Shown: positions 8,434 to 16,754 of the stretch, piece by piece
Layout: every line of letters starts with the position of its first letter
Position numbering within the stretch: position 1 is the first letter of the stretch
Assembly: GCA_903870015.1 (NCBI GenBank)
Contig: CAIQBE010000039.1
Coordinates: 1 to 33,490 of the forward strand
Direction: 5' to 3'
Source of the DNA: an uncultured Thiotrichales bacterium
GTDB taxonomy: Bacteria; Pseudomonadota; Gammaproteobacteria; Francisellales; CACEW01
Length of the DNA stretch: 33,490 nucleotides
Program-made: the position numbers and the translations under genes
The notes under the pieces: model-generated
The model's database searches: none
Seen by the model: the letters and a program-made list of their open reading frames with translations, nothing else
What the model was told of the DNA's origin: nothing

Positions 8434-9039
8434 TTACAACTTATCAGAATGCTGAGCTAAGTATTCAGCGACGCCTTTAGGATCTGCTTTCATACCCGCT
8501 TTACCTTTTTGCCAACCGGCTGGACAAACTTCGCCGTGTTCATCAAAAAACTCGAGGGCATCAACCATACGCAACAGCTCATCCATATTGCGCCCCAGCG
8601 GCAAATCATTAACGACTTCATGACGCACAAAACCTTTTTTATCAATTAAGAATGTGGCACGAAACGCGACCCCTGCCTCTGGATGCTCAACGCCATAAGC
8701 CTGGGTAATTTTATGATTGATATCCGCAACCATAGTATATTTGACGGGACCAATACCGCCGTCTTTGATCGCGGTATTACGCCAAGCATTATGGGTAAAA
8801 TGCGAATCCACAGAAACGGCAATGACTTCCACTCCTTTTTTATGCAAATCCTGACAACGATGATCCAAGGCAATTAATTCCGAAGGACACACAAAGGTAA
8901 AATCGAGGGGATAAAACACCACCACAGCATATTTACCTTTAATCGCATTGCTTAAGCTAAAATCACCCACGATTTTGCCATCAGCAAGCACCGCAGGCGC
9001 AGTAAAATCAGGCACAGGACGGCCAACTAACACAGACAT
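8434..9039 (-). CDS. 2-Cys peroxiredoxin (AhpC/TSA family)
   Basis: 201 residues, the usual length for a typical 2-Cys peroxiredoxin, which reduces hydrogen peroxide and organic peroxides in the cytosol. The peroxidatic cysteine is C51 in FVCPSE, with the preceding catalytic-site Pro/Thr residues in YPLDFTFVCP. The resolving cysteine is C172 in EVCPAGW. The GGIG loop (94-97) is of the type linked to sensitivity to overoxidation. ATG at 9039 has AGGAG seven bases upstream. It is monocistronic, divergent from putA, with its own terminator. No AhpF-like reductase is adjacent, so thioredoxin may be the donor (inference). Confidence 0.95.
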   Translation of the reverse strand: MSVLVGRPVPDFTAPAVLADGKIVGDFSLSNAIKGKYAVVVFYPLDFTFVCPSELIALDHRCQDLHKKGVEVIAVSVDSHFTHNAWRNTAIKDGGIGPVKYTMVADINHKITQAYGVEHPEAGVAFRATFLIDKKGFVRHEVVNDLPLGRNMDELLRMVDALEFFDEHGEVCPAGWQKGKAGMKADPKGVAEYLAQHSDKL

Positions 9040-9151
9040 GAGATTCTCCTTTTTTAGTTTAGTTCCAGGCCACTATTCTACAGAGAGAACCCCTCTAGTC
9101 ATAGCCCTAACATCCGTCTATACTACTGACAAACACCAAAACTTCAACGCC

Positions 9152-12100
9152 ATGAATGAGCTCTGGGATAAATTAACCGAACAATACCGCAAAGATGAAG
9201 GTCAATGCCTAAATACACTAATCGATTACGCCAAATTTAACCAAGAACAAAACGCCCACATCAGCGAACGCGCCCGTGCACTAACACAAGAAATCCGAGA
9301 CAAGCGCATCAAGCACGGCGGCATTAATGCCCTCATTGCCGAATACGGTTTATCCAACGCCGAAGGTATTGCCCTCATGTGCTTAGCCGAAGCGCTACTA
9401 CGCATCCCCGATACTCTCACTCAAGATCGCCTAATCCACGACAAAGTATTAAAAGCCGATTGGGACAAACATTTAAATAACAGCCAATCATTATTTGTAA
9501 ATGCCGCCACTTTTGGTTTATACCTCACTGGCAAAGTTTTAAAACCCGAACAAATCAATCACGCCAAACTCAAAAATACCCTATCCGCTTTGATCAGACG
9601 CACAAGCGATGCGGCATTACGTCAATGCATTCGCTACGCCATGCGCATTTTGGGCAATCACTTTGTCATGGGTGAATCCATCAATGACGCGCAAACCCGC
9701 GCTTTAAAATTTGAAAATAAAGGCTATCGCTATTCTTATGACATGCTAGGCGAAGCCGCACGCACTGAACAGGATGCGCAAAAATATCTTAAAGATTATG
9801 AAAACGCCATTATCAGCGTTGGCAAAACCCACCCGGACAAATCTTTATTTACCCGCGCCAATGTATCAATCAAGCTCACCGCCCTCCACCCCCGCTACGA
9901 ATTCTCGCAAGAGGCGCGCGTTTTTAAAGAGCTCTATCCCCGGGTTAAATATTTATGCGTACTTGCAAAAAACCAGGGAATCTCAATCACGATTGATGCT
10001 GAAGAGTCCGAACGCCTATTAATTTCTTTACAAATTTTTGAAAAACTAAGCTTTGAGCCTGAGCTCAAAGACTGGCAAGGTTTAGGCTTAGCACTACAAG
10101 CCTATCAAAAGCGCGCTTTTTATGTCCTCGATTTTTTAAAAGCACTCGCGCAAAAAAGCCAACATCGGTTTATGGTGCGCTTGGTTAAAGGCGCCTATTG
10201 GGATAGCGAAATTAAAGCCGCACAAGAACAAGGATTAGATTATCCAGTTTTCACCCGCAAAGCCTATACCGATGTCTCTTATCTTGCTTGCGCCAAAAAA
10301 ATGCTTGCCAATACCGATGTGTTTTACCCGATGTTTGCCACGCACAATGCCCGCACAGTGGCAAGTATTTTAGAAATCGCTGGCACTTACAAAGACTATG
10401 AATTTCAATGTCTACACGGCATGGGCTCAACACTCTACGATCAAATTGTAGGAAGCAGTTCTAATATTGATATTCCCTGCCGGGTGTATGCGCCCGTCGG
10501 GACGCACAAACATCTCTTGGCCTATCTCGTACGTCGCTTATTAGAAAATGGTGCCAACTCTTCGTTTGTCAATCAAGTATTAGACACCACGCTCTCGATT
10601 CAAGATATGATTCGCGACCCGATTGCACAAGCCGAAGATTTTGAATTGAAACCCCATCCACATATTCCCCTCCCCCGCAACTTATATGGTGATAATCGTA
10701 TGAACGCTCAAGGCTTAGATTTAAGTAATCCCAAAATCCTCACCCAGCTCATGAATCAACTCCATGAAGTCAGTAATGAACAATGGTTAGCTGTATCGAT
10801 GACGAGCAACAGTAATACCACTCAGGGCAATGAATATCCGCTATTTAACCCGAGCAACACCAAAGAACAAATTGGTCAGACTATCAAACTCGATGAAAGC
10901 CAAATTGAAGCAGCGATTATTGCGGCAGAACAAGCCTTTACCCATTTTAGCAAAACCAAAGCAAGCGAGCGGGCACAAATGCTAAGACGCTTGGCCGACT
11001 TATTAGAAGATAATATGCCCCGCTTTATGGCAATTGCAATTCGGGAAGCCGGCAAAACCATTCCCAATGCGATCGGGGAAGTGCGTGAAGCCATCGACTT
11101 TTGCCGCTACTATGCCAATGAATGCGAACGCCATTTTTCCGAGCCCGTCAAATTCCAGGGCATCACTGGCGAAACTAATCAAATGGAAATGCACGGTCGT
11201 GGCATTATGGTATGCATCAGTCCGTGGAATTTCCCTCTCGCTATTTTCTTAGGGCAAATCACCGCGGCCTTGGCTGCGGGTAATGTCGTGATTGCCAAGC
11301 CCTCAGAACAAACCTCGTTAATTGCCACCTTTGCCGTCACCTTATTGCACCAAGCAGGATTTCCCCGAGACGTCATGCAACTCTTATTAGGCAAGGGCAC
11401 GGTGCTTGGGACAAAACTTGTGAGCGACCCACGCATTGCCGGTGTGATTTTTACCGGATCCACTAACACTGCACGCTTTATCAATAACGCGCTCTGCCAA
11501 AGAAATGGCCCCATTGCCGTACTCGTCGCTGAAACTGGCGGACAAAACGCTATGGTAGTTGACTCCTCCGCACTCCCCGAACAGGTCGTTAAAGATGTCA
11601 TCACCTCAAGCTTTGATAGCGCTGGGCAACGTTGCTCAGCACTGCGCGTATTATTTTTACAAGAAGAAGTCGCCGATACGATTATCACGATGCTCATGGG
11701 CGCCATGGATGAATTAAAAATTGGCAACCCTATGAACATCGAGACTGACATCGGCCCAGTGATTGATGCCAAAGCCCAAGAAAATTTACTAAAACACATC
11801 GACGCCATGCGCGTGAACGCCAAAATTTTACATCAAGTGACTTTAGGTGAAGACACCAAAAATGGCTTTTTCGTTGCACCAACCCTCGTGGAAATTCCCC
11901 ACATCAGCACCCTCACCCAAGAAGTATTTGGCCCCGTGCTGCATGTCATTCGTTATCATGCCGATCAATTAGATAATGTGATCACGCAAATTAATAGCAC
12001 GGGTTATGGCTTAACCTTTGGCATTCATAGCCGAATTCAAGATGTCGTGGATTATTTAAGTCAACGCGTACGCGCCGGCAATATTTACGTCAATCGCAAT

Positions 12101-12271
12101 ATTATTGGCGCAGTCGTAGGCGTTCAACCCTTTGGCGGTGAAGGCTTATCCGGCACTGGCCCCAAAGCCGGCGGCCCACATTATTTACCACGACTAGCCC
12201 TGGAGCGGGTGATCAGCGTAAATACGACAGCCTCAGGCGGCAATGCTAGCTTAATGAGTCTAGGTGACTAA
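9152..12271 (+). CDS. putA: Bifunctional proline dehydrogenase / glutamate-semialdehyde dehydrogenase PutA
   Basis: Oxidises proline to glutamate in two steps, FAD-dependent then NAD-dependent. I start it at ATG 9152 (1039 residues). The frame is open upstream to 8948, but that part lies antisense inside the peroxiredoxin gene and does not look like PutA. No clear ribosome-binding site precedes 9152. The proline dehydrogenase domain occupies roughly 100-480, with VRLVKGAYWD (K346) and YLVRRLLENGANSSF (458-472). The aldehyde dehydrogenase domain follows, with catalytic E794 (AETGG) and nucleophile C828 (GQRCSA). The DNA-binding domain found in the 1320-residue E. coli PutA is absent, so this enzyme should not repress its own gene. 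The stop codon overlaps the next start (TAATGA), suggesting translational coupling. Confidence 0.95.
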   Translation: MNELWDKLTEQYRKDEGQCLNTLIDYAKFNQEQNAHISERARALTQEIRDKRIKHGGINALIAEYGLSNAEGIALMCLAEALLRIPDTLTQDRLIHDKVLKADWDKHLNNSQSLFVNAATFGLYLTGKVLKPEQINHAKLKNTLSALIRRTSDAALRQCIRYAMRILGNHFVMGESINDAQTRALKFENKGYRYSYDMLGEAARTEQDAQKYLKDYENAIISVGKTHPDKSLFTRANVSIKLTALHPRYEFSQEARVFKELYPRVKYLCVLAKNQGISITIDAEESERLLISLQIFEKLSFEPELKDWQGLGLALQAYQKRAFYVLDFLKALAQKSQHRFMVRLVKGAYWDSEIKAAQEQGLDYPVFTRKAYTDVSYLACAKKMLANTDVFYPMFATHNARTVASILEIAGTYKDYEFQCLHGMGSTLYDQIVGSSSNIDIPCRVYAPVGTHKHLLAYLVRRLLENGANSSFVNQVLDTTLSIQDMIRDPIAQAEDFELKPHPHIPLPRNLYGDNRMNAQGLDLSNPKILTQLMNQLHEVSNEQWLAVSMTSNSNTTQGNEYPLFNPSNTKEQIGQTIKLDESQIEAAIIAAEQAFTHFSKTKASERAQMLRRLADLLEDNMPRFMAIAIREAGKTIPNAIGEVREAIDFCRYYANECERHFSEPVKFQGITGETNQMEMHGRGIMVCISPWNFPLAIFLGQITAALAAGNVVIAKPSEQTSLIATFAVTLLHQAGFPRDVMQLLLGKGTVLGTKLVSDPRIAGVIFTGSTNTARFINNALCQRNGPIAVLVAETGGQNAMVVDSSALPEQVVKDVITSSFDSAGQRCSALRVLFLQEEVADTIITMLMGAMDELKIGNPMNIETDIGPVIDAKAQENLLKHIDAMRVNAKILHQVTLGEDTKNGFFVAPTLVEIPHISTLTQEVFGPVLHVIRYHADQLDNVITQINSTGYGLTFGIHSRIQDVVDYLSQRVRAGNIYVNRNIIGAVVGVQPFGGEGLSGTGPKAGGPHYLPRLALERVISVNTTASGGNASLMSLGD

Positions 12272-13191
12272 TGATTGAAAAAGCCGTCGCATTACTCAAA
12301 GCCGGAAAGCTGATTGGCCTCCCCACCGAAACTGTGTATGGTTTAGCGGCTGATGCTAAAAATGATGAGGCCATCAAAAAAATCTTCAGCGTCAAAGGCA
12401 GACCGACCGATCACCCACTGATTGTACATATCGGAAGCTTTGAGGAAATCAATGACTGGGCAGAAACAATTAGCCCAGAAGCGCACATCTTGATGCAAGA
12501 ATTCTGGCCCGGGCCGTTAACCTTAATTTTAAAAAAACAAGCCCACGTGTCAAATCTTGTGACCGCCAATCAAGACAGCGTCGGCTTACGCATGCCCAAT
12601 CACCCTATGGCGCAAGCATTATTACAAGCCTTTGGCGGCGGCGTGGCCGCACCCTCAGCCAATCAATTTGGCCATATCAGCCCAACCTGTGCCGAAGATG
12701 TTTTTGAAGAGCTACAAGATAAAGTCGATTTAATTTTACCAGGCGGCGCAGCTAACATTGGCATTGAGTCTACAATCGTTGATGCCCGCACCACACCTGT
12801 GAAGATTCTTAGACCTGGCGCCATCACTAAAGCGATGCTAGAAGAAGCGCTGCAACAAGAGGTCATCACCAACAACAAAACAACACTGAAAGTCTCAGGC
12901 AACTTAGCCAGTCACTATGCCCCACGCACGCCTTTAATCTTGATGAGTAAAACTGAAATCGAAAACACAAACCTAAATGCAATTTTTCTAATTTACTCAA
13001 AAATAACATTACCAGAAAACAGCAAGATCATTCAGTTATCACAAGACCCAAAAAGCTACGCCCACGACTTATACAAAAGCCTACGCCAAGCCGATCATGC
13101 GATGGCAAGCAAGATTATTGTGGAGCAACCTCCGACAGAAGACGCATGGGAGGCTATTAATGAGCGCCTAGCAAAAGCCGCCACTCATTAA
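12271..13191 (+). CDS. Sua5-type L-threonylcarbamoyladenylate synthase
   Basis: 306 residues. It makes threonylcarbamoyl-AMP from threonine, bicarbonate and ATP, the precursor of t6A37 in ANN-decoding tRNAs. The YrdC core shows LPTETVYGL (17-25), KGRPTDHPL (42-50), SVGLRMPNHP (103-112) and GVAAPSANQ (124-132). The linker and C-terminal Sua5 domain begin around S213 (ASHYAPRTPL), which sets it apart from the short TsaC form of E. coli (about 190 residues). The ATG shares one base with the putA stop, so the two genes are probably co-translated, though the functions are unrelated. Confidence 0.93.
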   Translation: MIEKAVALLKAGKLIGLPTETVYGLAADAKNDEAIKKIFSVKGRPTDHPLIVHIGSFEEINDWAETISPEAHILMQEFWPGPLTLILKKQAHVSNLVTANQDSVGLRMPNHPMAQALLQAFGGGVAAPSANQFGHISPTCAEDVFEELQDKVDLILPGGAANIGIESTIVDARTTPVKILRPGAITKAMLEEALQQEVITNNKTTLKVSGNLASHYAPRTPLILMSKTEIENTNLNAIFLIYSKITLPENSKIIQLSQDPKSYAHDLYKSLRQADHAMASKIIVEQPPTEDAWEAINERLAKAATH

Positions 13192-13218
13192 AAACAAGGC
13201 ACCCGCGCTAAGTAGAAC

Positions 13219-13368
13219 CATCGTCCTGATCCCCCATGCGAAGCTTGGGGCGTCAGGATCCAGAGCCCAATATCTATTTCAAATGCAATTTGAAAATTCA
13301 AAGCCTAAGCTTTGTTGGATCTATTTCAGCCTGGATCCTGATGAATGCTACGCATTATCAGGACGATG
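13219..13368. repeat. 150-bp nested palindromic element between convergent genes
   Basis: Outer arms CATCGTCCTGAT (13219-13230) and ATCAGGACGATG (13357-13368) are perfect inverted copies; inner arms TCAGGATCCAG (13253-13263) and CTGGATCCTGA (13331-13341) are too. Each half can also fold alone: the left as TCCTGA..CCCCA-loop-TGGGG..TCAGGA, the right through ATCCTGAT/ATCAGGA. The middle carries two smaller palindromes (TCAAATGCAATTTGA; AAAGC-CTAA-GCTTT). It has no coding capacity. It fills the gap between the stops of the Sua5-type gene and suhB and may act as a bidirectional terminator. Its sequence is unrelated to the AAGACTGCTGCATAA family. Confidence 0.8.
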
Positions 13369-13387
13369 AGCTTTTGTTGTAAGACGC

Positions 13388-14167
13388 CTAAGATGCCATC
13401 ACACCCAATAAAGATCTAACAATTTTAGGATTACCAGCAATTAAAGTCTGTTTGTTCAGCATATCATCGCCGCCGTCAAAATCAACAACCAAGCCACCGG
13501 CTTCGCGCACGAGCACAATACCTGCCGCGGCATCCCAAGGTGCAAAACGCTGACACACAAAACCATCGACAAAACCTGAAGCCGCATAAGCCAAATCAAG
13601 GGCTGTTGAACCGGTACGACGAAATGCCGCGACATCGTTTAAAGTTTTTTCGACAAAATGCTGATAAAGACCCAAACTACTGGGATCACCATTAGGCAAA
13701 TTTGAACTAATCAAACTACCTTTTAAATTACCGCGCTGCGATACCCGCATACGCTTGCCGTTGAGCATGGCACCTTCACCACGAGTCGCGGTAAATAATT
13801 CCTGGGTAATCGGATTATAAATAATACCATGTTCCAAGCGATTATTTTTACGCTGAGCAATAGAAACTGCAAAATGCGGAAAGTGATGCAGATAGTTTAA
13901 GGTACCATCGAGAGGATCAATAATCCACACAGTATCAGGATCTCCCTTAACGACTTCACCGCCCTCTTCTCCCAAAAAACTATCGTTTGGATAGGCATTG
14001 CCAATAATCTCAATAATCGCAGCCTCAGCCATCTGATCGATTTCGGACACAAAATCATTGTGATTTTTTTCTTCAATACGCAAATGATCGGTACGATCAT
14101 AAGCACGCATAATAATTTCACCGGCTCTACGCGCGGCACGAACTGCTATATTCACATGAGGATGCAT
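13388..14167 (-). CDS. suhB: Inositol monophosphatase family protein SuhB
   Basis: 259 residues, usual length. Magnesium-dependent phosphatase family; in E. coli SuhB also joins the rRNA transcription antitermination complex. Metal-site motifs are present: GEEG (66-69), WIIDPLDGTLNY (81-92) and PWDAAAG with D212 (210-216). The start overlaps the recA stop (TAATG on the minus strand), so it is translationally coupled to recA and likely has no promoter of its own. In many gammaproteobacteria recX follows recA; that gene is not seen here. Confidence 0.93.
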   Translation of the reverse strand: MHPHVNIAVRAARRAGEIIMRAYDRTDHLRIEEKNHNDFVSEIDQMAEAAIIEIIGNAYPNDSFLGEEGGEVVKGDPDTVWIIDPLDGTLNYLHHFPHFAVSIAQRKNNRLEHGIIYNPITQELFTATRGEGAMLNGKRMRVSQRGNLKGSLISSNLPNGDPSSLGLYQHFVEKTLNDVAAFRRTGSTALDLAYAASGFVDGFVCQRFAPWDAAAGIVLVREAGGLVVDFDGGDDMLNKQTLIAGNPKIVRSLLGVMAS

Positions 14168-15207
14168 TAGTCTTCATCTCCTGGACTGATTAAAGCTTCT
14201 GGAATTAAATCGCCAGGCATAGTTAATACTTTATCACGAATTTTGTTAGAAATTTCGGTGGCAATTTCTGAGTGCTCTTTGAGATAGGTACGTACATTTT
14301 CCTTACCTTGACCAATCTTACCGCCATTATAGCTATACCAAGCGCCGGATTTTTCAATAAAGTTAAGCTTAACACCCCAATCGACAATTTCACCTTCACG
14401 GCTAATCCCCTCGCCATAGAGAATATCAAACTCTGCTTGTTTAAAGGGCGGAGCAATTTTGTTCTTAACCACTTTCACTTTGGTCTCACTACCCACAACT
14501 TCTTCGCCATTTTTAATTGCCCCAGTACGTCGAATATCAAGACGTACAGACGCATAAAACTTCAAGGCATTACCGCCTGTGGTGGTTTCAGGATTACCGA
14601 ACATCACGCCAATCTTCATCCGAATTTGGTTAATAAACACAACTAAAGTATTAGAACGCTTAATATTACCGGTCAATTTACGCAAAGCTTGTGACATGAG
14701 ACGCGCCTGCAGACCCATATGGGAATCACCCATTTCGCCTTCAATTTCAGCTTTAGGCGTAAGCGCAGCAACCGAGTCCACAACAACCATATCAACAGCA
14801 CCAGAGCGCACTAACATATCGACAATTTCTAACGCCTGCTCGCCAGTATCGGGCTGAGAAACCAAAAGCTCTTCAACATTCACACCAATTTTTTTCGCAT
14901 AGCCAATATCCAGCGCATGCTCAGCATCAATAAACGCTGCGGTGCCACCTTCTTTTTGACATTGCGCAATGACTTCTAGAGTCAAGGTCGTTTTACCCGA
15001 AGACTCAGGACCATAAATCTCAATAACCCGCCCACGTGGCAAACCGCCAATACCCAAAGCCAAATCAAGACCCAAGGAGCCCGTTGATATCGCCTGAATA
15101 TCGCCTTCATGGGTATTTTCACCCATCATCATAATCGAGCCTTTACCAAATTGTTTTTCAATTTGATTCAGCGCCGCACTCAGCGCTTTTTTCTTTTGGT
15201 CATCCAT
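14167..15207 (-). CDS. recA: Recombinase RecA
   Basis: 346 residues, standard length. ATP-dependent DNA strand exchange and homologous recombination in the cytoplasm. Walker A is GPESSGKTT (66-74); the conserved [15 protein letters not shown] segment, the [22 protein letters not shown]2 region and an acidic C-terminus (SPGDED) are present. ATG at 15207 has AAGGA eight bases upstream. The promoter shows an extended -10 (TGTTATAAT) but no CTGT-N8-ACAG LexA box. suhB follows with start-stop overlap. Confidence 0.98.
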   Translation of the reverse strand: MDDQKKKALSAALNQIEKQFGKGSIMMMGENTHEGDIQAISTGSLGLDLALGIGGLPRGRVIEIYGPESSGKTTLTLEVIAQCQKEGGTAAFIDAEHALDIGYAKKIGVNVEELLVSQPDTGEQALEIVDMLVRSGAVDMVVVDSVAALTPKAEIEGEMGDSHMGLQARLMSQALRKLTGNIKRSNTLVVFINQIRMKIGVMFGNPETTTGGNALKFYASVRLDIRRTGAIKNGEEVVGSETKVKVVKNKIAPPFKQAEFDILYGEGISREGEIVDWGVKLNFIEKSGAWYSYNGGKIGQGKENVRTYLKEHSEIATEISNKIRDKVLTMPGDLIPEALISPGDED

Positions 15208-15239
15208 TTTTTATATCCTTAAATTAATCAACGAGAGAG

Positions 15240-15245
15240 ATTATA
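15240..15245 (-). promoter_or_regulatory. recA extended -10 element
   Basis: On the minus strand TGTTATAAT contains TATAAT (15245-15240) with the upstream TGn of an extended -10, about 33 bases before the recA start. A -35 near 15263-15268 is weak. No LexA-type operator was found between the lipoprotein terminator and the start codon. Confidence 0.5.
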
Positions 15246-15302
15246 ACAAACACTTGAGTATATTAACACGAAGATCATTGATTGAACACATAATCATCAA
15301 GA

Positions 15303-15328
15303 CAAAAAAACCCTCAATAAAGAGGGTT
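15303..15328 (-). terminator. Intrinsic terminator of the small lipoprotein gene
   Basis: Stem AACCCTC (15309-15315) / GAGGGTT (15322-15328), loop AATAAA, with a run of T on the minus strand immediately after. It lies 20 bases past the lipoprotein stop and separates that gene from recA. Confidence 0.85.
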
Positions 15329-15348
15329 AATAAGACATCACCTAAAAA

Positions 15349-15627
15349 CTAATTACGGCTATTGGCATTCAACTTCATTGTCTGCGCCGCAACCGCAGGG
15401 CGTTTCTTTAAACCATCTTGATAACCCTGATAATAAGAAGTATTCACCGCTTTTTGCTTACCAGGCATACAGGCAGCTGCATAGTTTTTATTTAAATCAG
15501 TGCCTGGTGTCAAACCATCATCCATACCATTATTATAAGCCAACTTCTTACTACAATTCGTTGCACAACCAGATAAAGCCAACGTTGCTGCGCACAGCCC
15601 TATCAAAAACAGACTCTTAATTTTCAT
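15349..15627 (-). CDS. Small lipoprotein of unknown function
   Basis: 92 residues. The signal peptide ends in the lipobox LALSGC, with the lipidated cysteine at C21, and the residue after it is Ala, which favours outer-membrane sorting. The mature part has two YxxGxxDG-like motifs (YNNGMDDG and YQGYQDG), reminiscent of DUF2799-type small lipoproteins, though I am not sure of membership. Further cysteines are C25 and C53. GGGGG lies five bases before the ATG; a possible promoter is TATACT at 15675-15670 with TTGTTG upstream (18-base spacer). Single-gene unit. Confidence 0.75.
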   Translation of the reverse strand: MKIKSLFLIGLCAATLALSGCATNCSKKLAYNNGMDDGLTPGTDLNKNYAAACMPGKQKAVNTSYYQGYQDGLKKRPAVAAQTMKLNANSRN

Positions 15628-15811
15628 ATTACCCCCTTATTGATAAAAAACACCTAAGCTACAAATCATAGTATAAACTTTTTTAATGATAGGCAACAAG
15701 ACACCACACAAAAATCACAACACCTCAAGCAACTTCAACCAAAAAAGCAAACACTATTAAGTTTTAACAAAAAAATAAAGGCTTTAAATTTAATAAAAAA
15801 TGAATTATATA

Positions 15812-15840
15812 TTGACATTTTATTTTTAATATAAAATAAT
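15812..15840 (+). promoter_or_regulatory. Promoter of the secreted repeat protein
   Basis: Consensus TTGACA (15812-15817) followed after 17 bases by AATAAT (15835-15840) in very AT-rich DNA, leaving a leader of roughly 50 bases before the ATG at 15894. Confidence 0.6.
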
Positions 15841-15893
15841 AGCAGCGCCCTGTACTATCGTAGGCAACAATGAAACAAAAGGAGCAAGAACCA

Positions 15894-16589
15894 ATGTCAT
15901 TATACAATCTATTAAAAGCAATTGCCGTCGCGTTGCTGGCAATTCAAAGCAATGCACAAAATGCTAATACATTGACTGAGACCAAGTCATTGAGCACGGG
16001 TAAGTTATCGGGTAGGAGCGCAACTCTCTCCACAAGCACCTTAGTAAGCGAAACTCACTCCGCAAGCACCTTATTACCTGTACGCACGACTAGTAAGAGC
16101 CATAGCGAAACTCACTCCGCAAGCACCTTATTACCTGTACGCACGACTAGTAAGAGCCATACTGATTTCATGACTTACTCCGCAAGGAATTCAGGGGCTA
16201 TGGGCACTGAGCAAGATACTCTAGTCGTCGAACCATCTTTATGCACAGCCATGAATAAGTACGAGCAAAGAACCACAGCAAATAAAGTTACCATTAATCC
16301 GTCAGCAATATCCATTGAACGTCGATTATATGTTACAGGAACAAATGGCATTAAAGCCCTGATAGGAAAAACCAGTACAATATTCGGCGATTGCTCATCT
16401 GAACCTTGTGTAATATCGGGAATTCCAGGTGATCAGGCGATCACGATATCAACACCTCTGGATCAGGATGCTGCTGCGAGTTATAGAGTTACAGATACAG
16501 CTTCTGTCCCTTCTTGCTCGTTTCACACTATTGGAACTTTAGACCCTATAACACGACGCCCGGACGAAACAAGCAGAAACACCCGATAA
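15894..16589 (+). CDS. Secreted Ser/Thr-repeat protein with the 4-Cys module
   Basis: 231 residues from ATG 15894, chosen over the in-frame ATG at 15870 because GGAG sits nine bases upstream and a signal peptide then starts the protein (about 1-22, cut near SNA-QN). After a Ser/Thr-rich stretch come two identical 19-residue repeats (about 52-89, SETHSAST...). The C-terminal part has C117, C167, C172 and C208, spaced C-x49-C-x4-C-x35-C, and ends GTL-x5-RR. The 1082-residue protein at 3285-6533 has C-x49-C-x5-C-x31-C followed by GTL-x5-RR, with further matching residues (R..L.V.G..GI between Cys1 and Cys2). I infer a shared module, probably disulfide-bonded outside the cytoplasm. Function unknown. 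Shares a bidirectional terminator with the convergent kinase gene. Confidence 0.8.
   Translation: MSLYNLLKAIAVALLAIQSNAQNANTLTETKSLSTGKLSGRSATLSTSTLVSETHSASTLLPVRTTSKSHSETHSASTLLPVRTTSKSHTDFMTYSARNSGAMGTEQDTLVVEPSLCTAMNKYEQRTTANKVTINPSAISIERRLYVTGTNGIKALIGKTSTIFGDCSSEPCVISGIPGDQAITISTPLDQDAAASYRVTDTASVPSCSFHTIGTLDPITRRPDETSRNTR
16047..16160 (+). repeat. Perfect 57-bp tandem duplication in the secreted repeat protein
   Basis: 16047-16103 and 16104-16160 are identical, 57 bp each (19 codons), so copy-number change keeps the frame. A partial older copy precedes them (16020-16046). Perfect identity implies a recent duplication. Confidence 0.95.
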
Positions 16590-16644
16590 CAGGGTTAATC
16601 AAATTTTGAGTTAATTCACTACAATGTTTAAAAGCATGTAGTGT

Positions 16645-16672
16645 AAAAAAGGCAGGAATCTCCTGCCTTTTT
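16645..16672. terminator. Bidirectional terminator between convergent genes
   Basis: Stem GGCAGGA (16651-16657) / TCCTGCC (16661-16667), loop ATC, with A6 before and T5 after, so it works in both directions. A second hairpin, CACTACA (16617-16623) / TGTAGTG (16637-16643), lies just upstream. Confidence 0.9.
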
Positions 16673-16754
16673 ATTACCCTAAAAAATGTATTGCACCCAA
16701 AACTTCAACTCATGGCAATGATTGCTATAAAACCTGAAGCTTTATGAGCAAACG

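Noticed and set aside
8948..9151. N-terminal extension of PutA
   Set aside because: It lies antisense within the peroxiredoxin gene, has no PutA-like sequence and no ribosome-binding site.
15208..15300. LexA operator upstream of recA
   Set aside because: No CTGT-N8-ACAG or close variant found on either strand.
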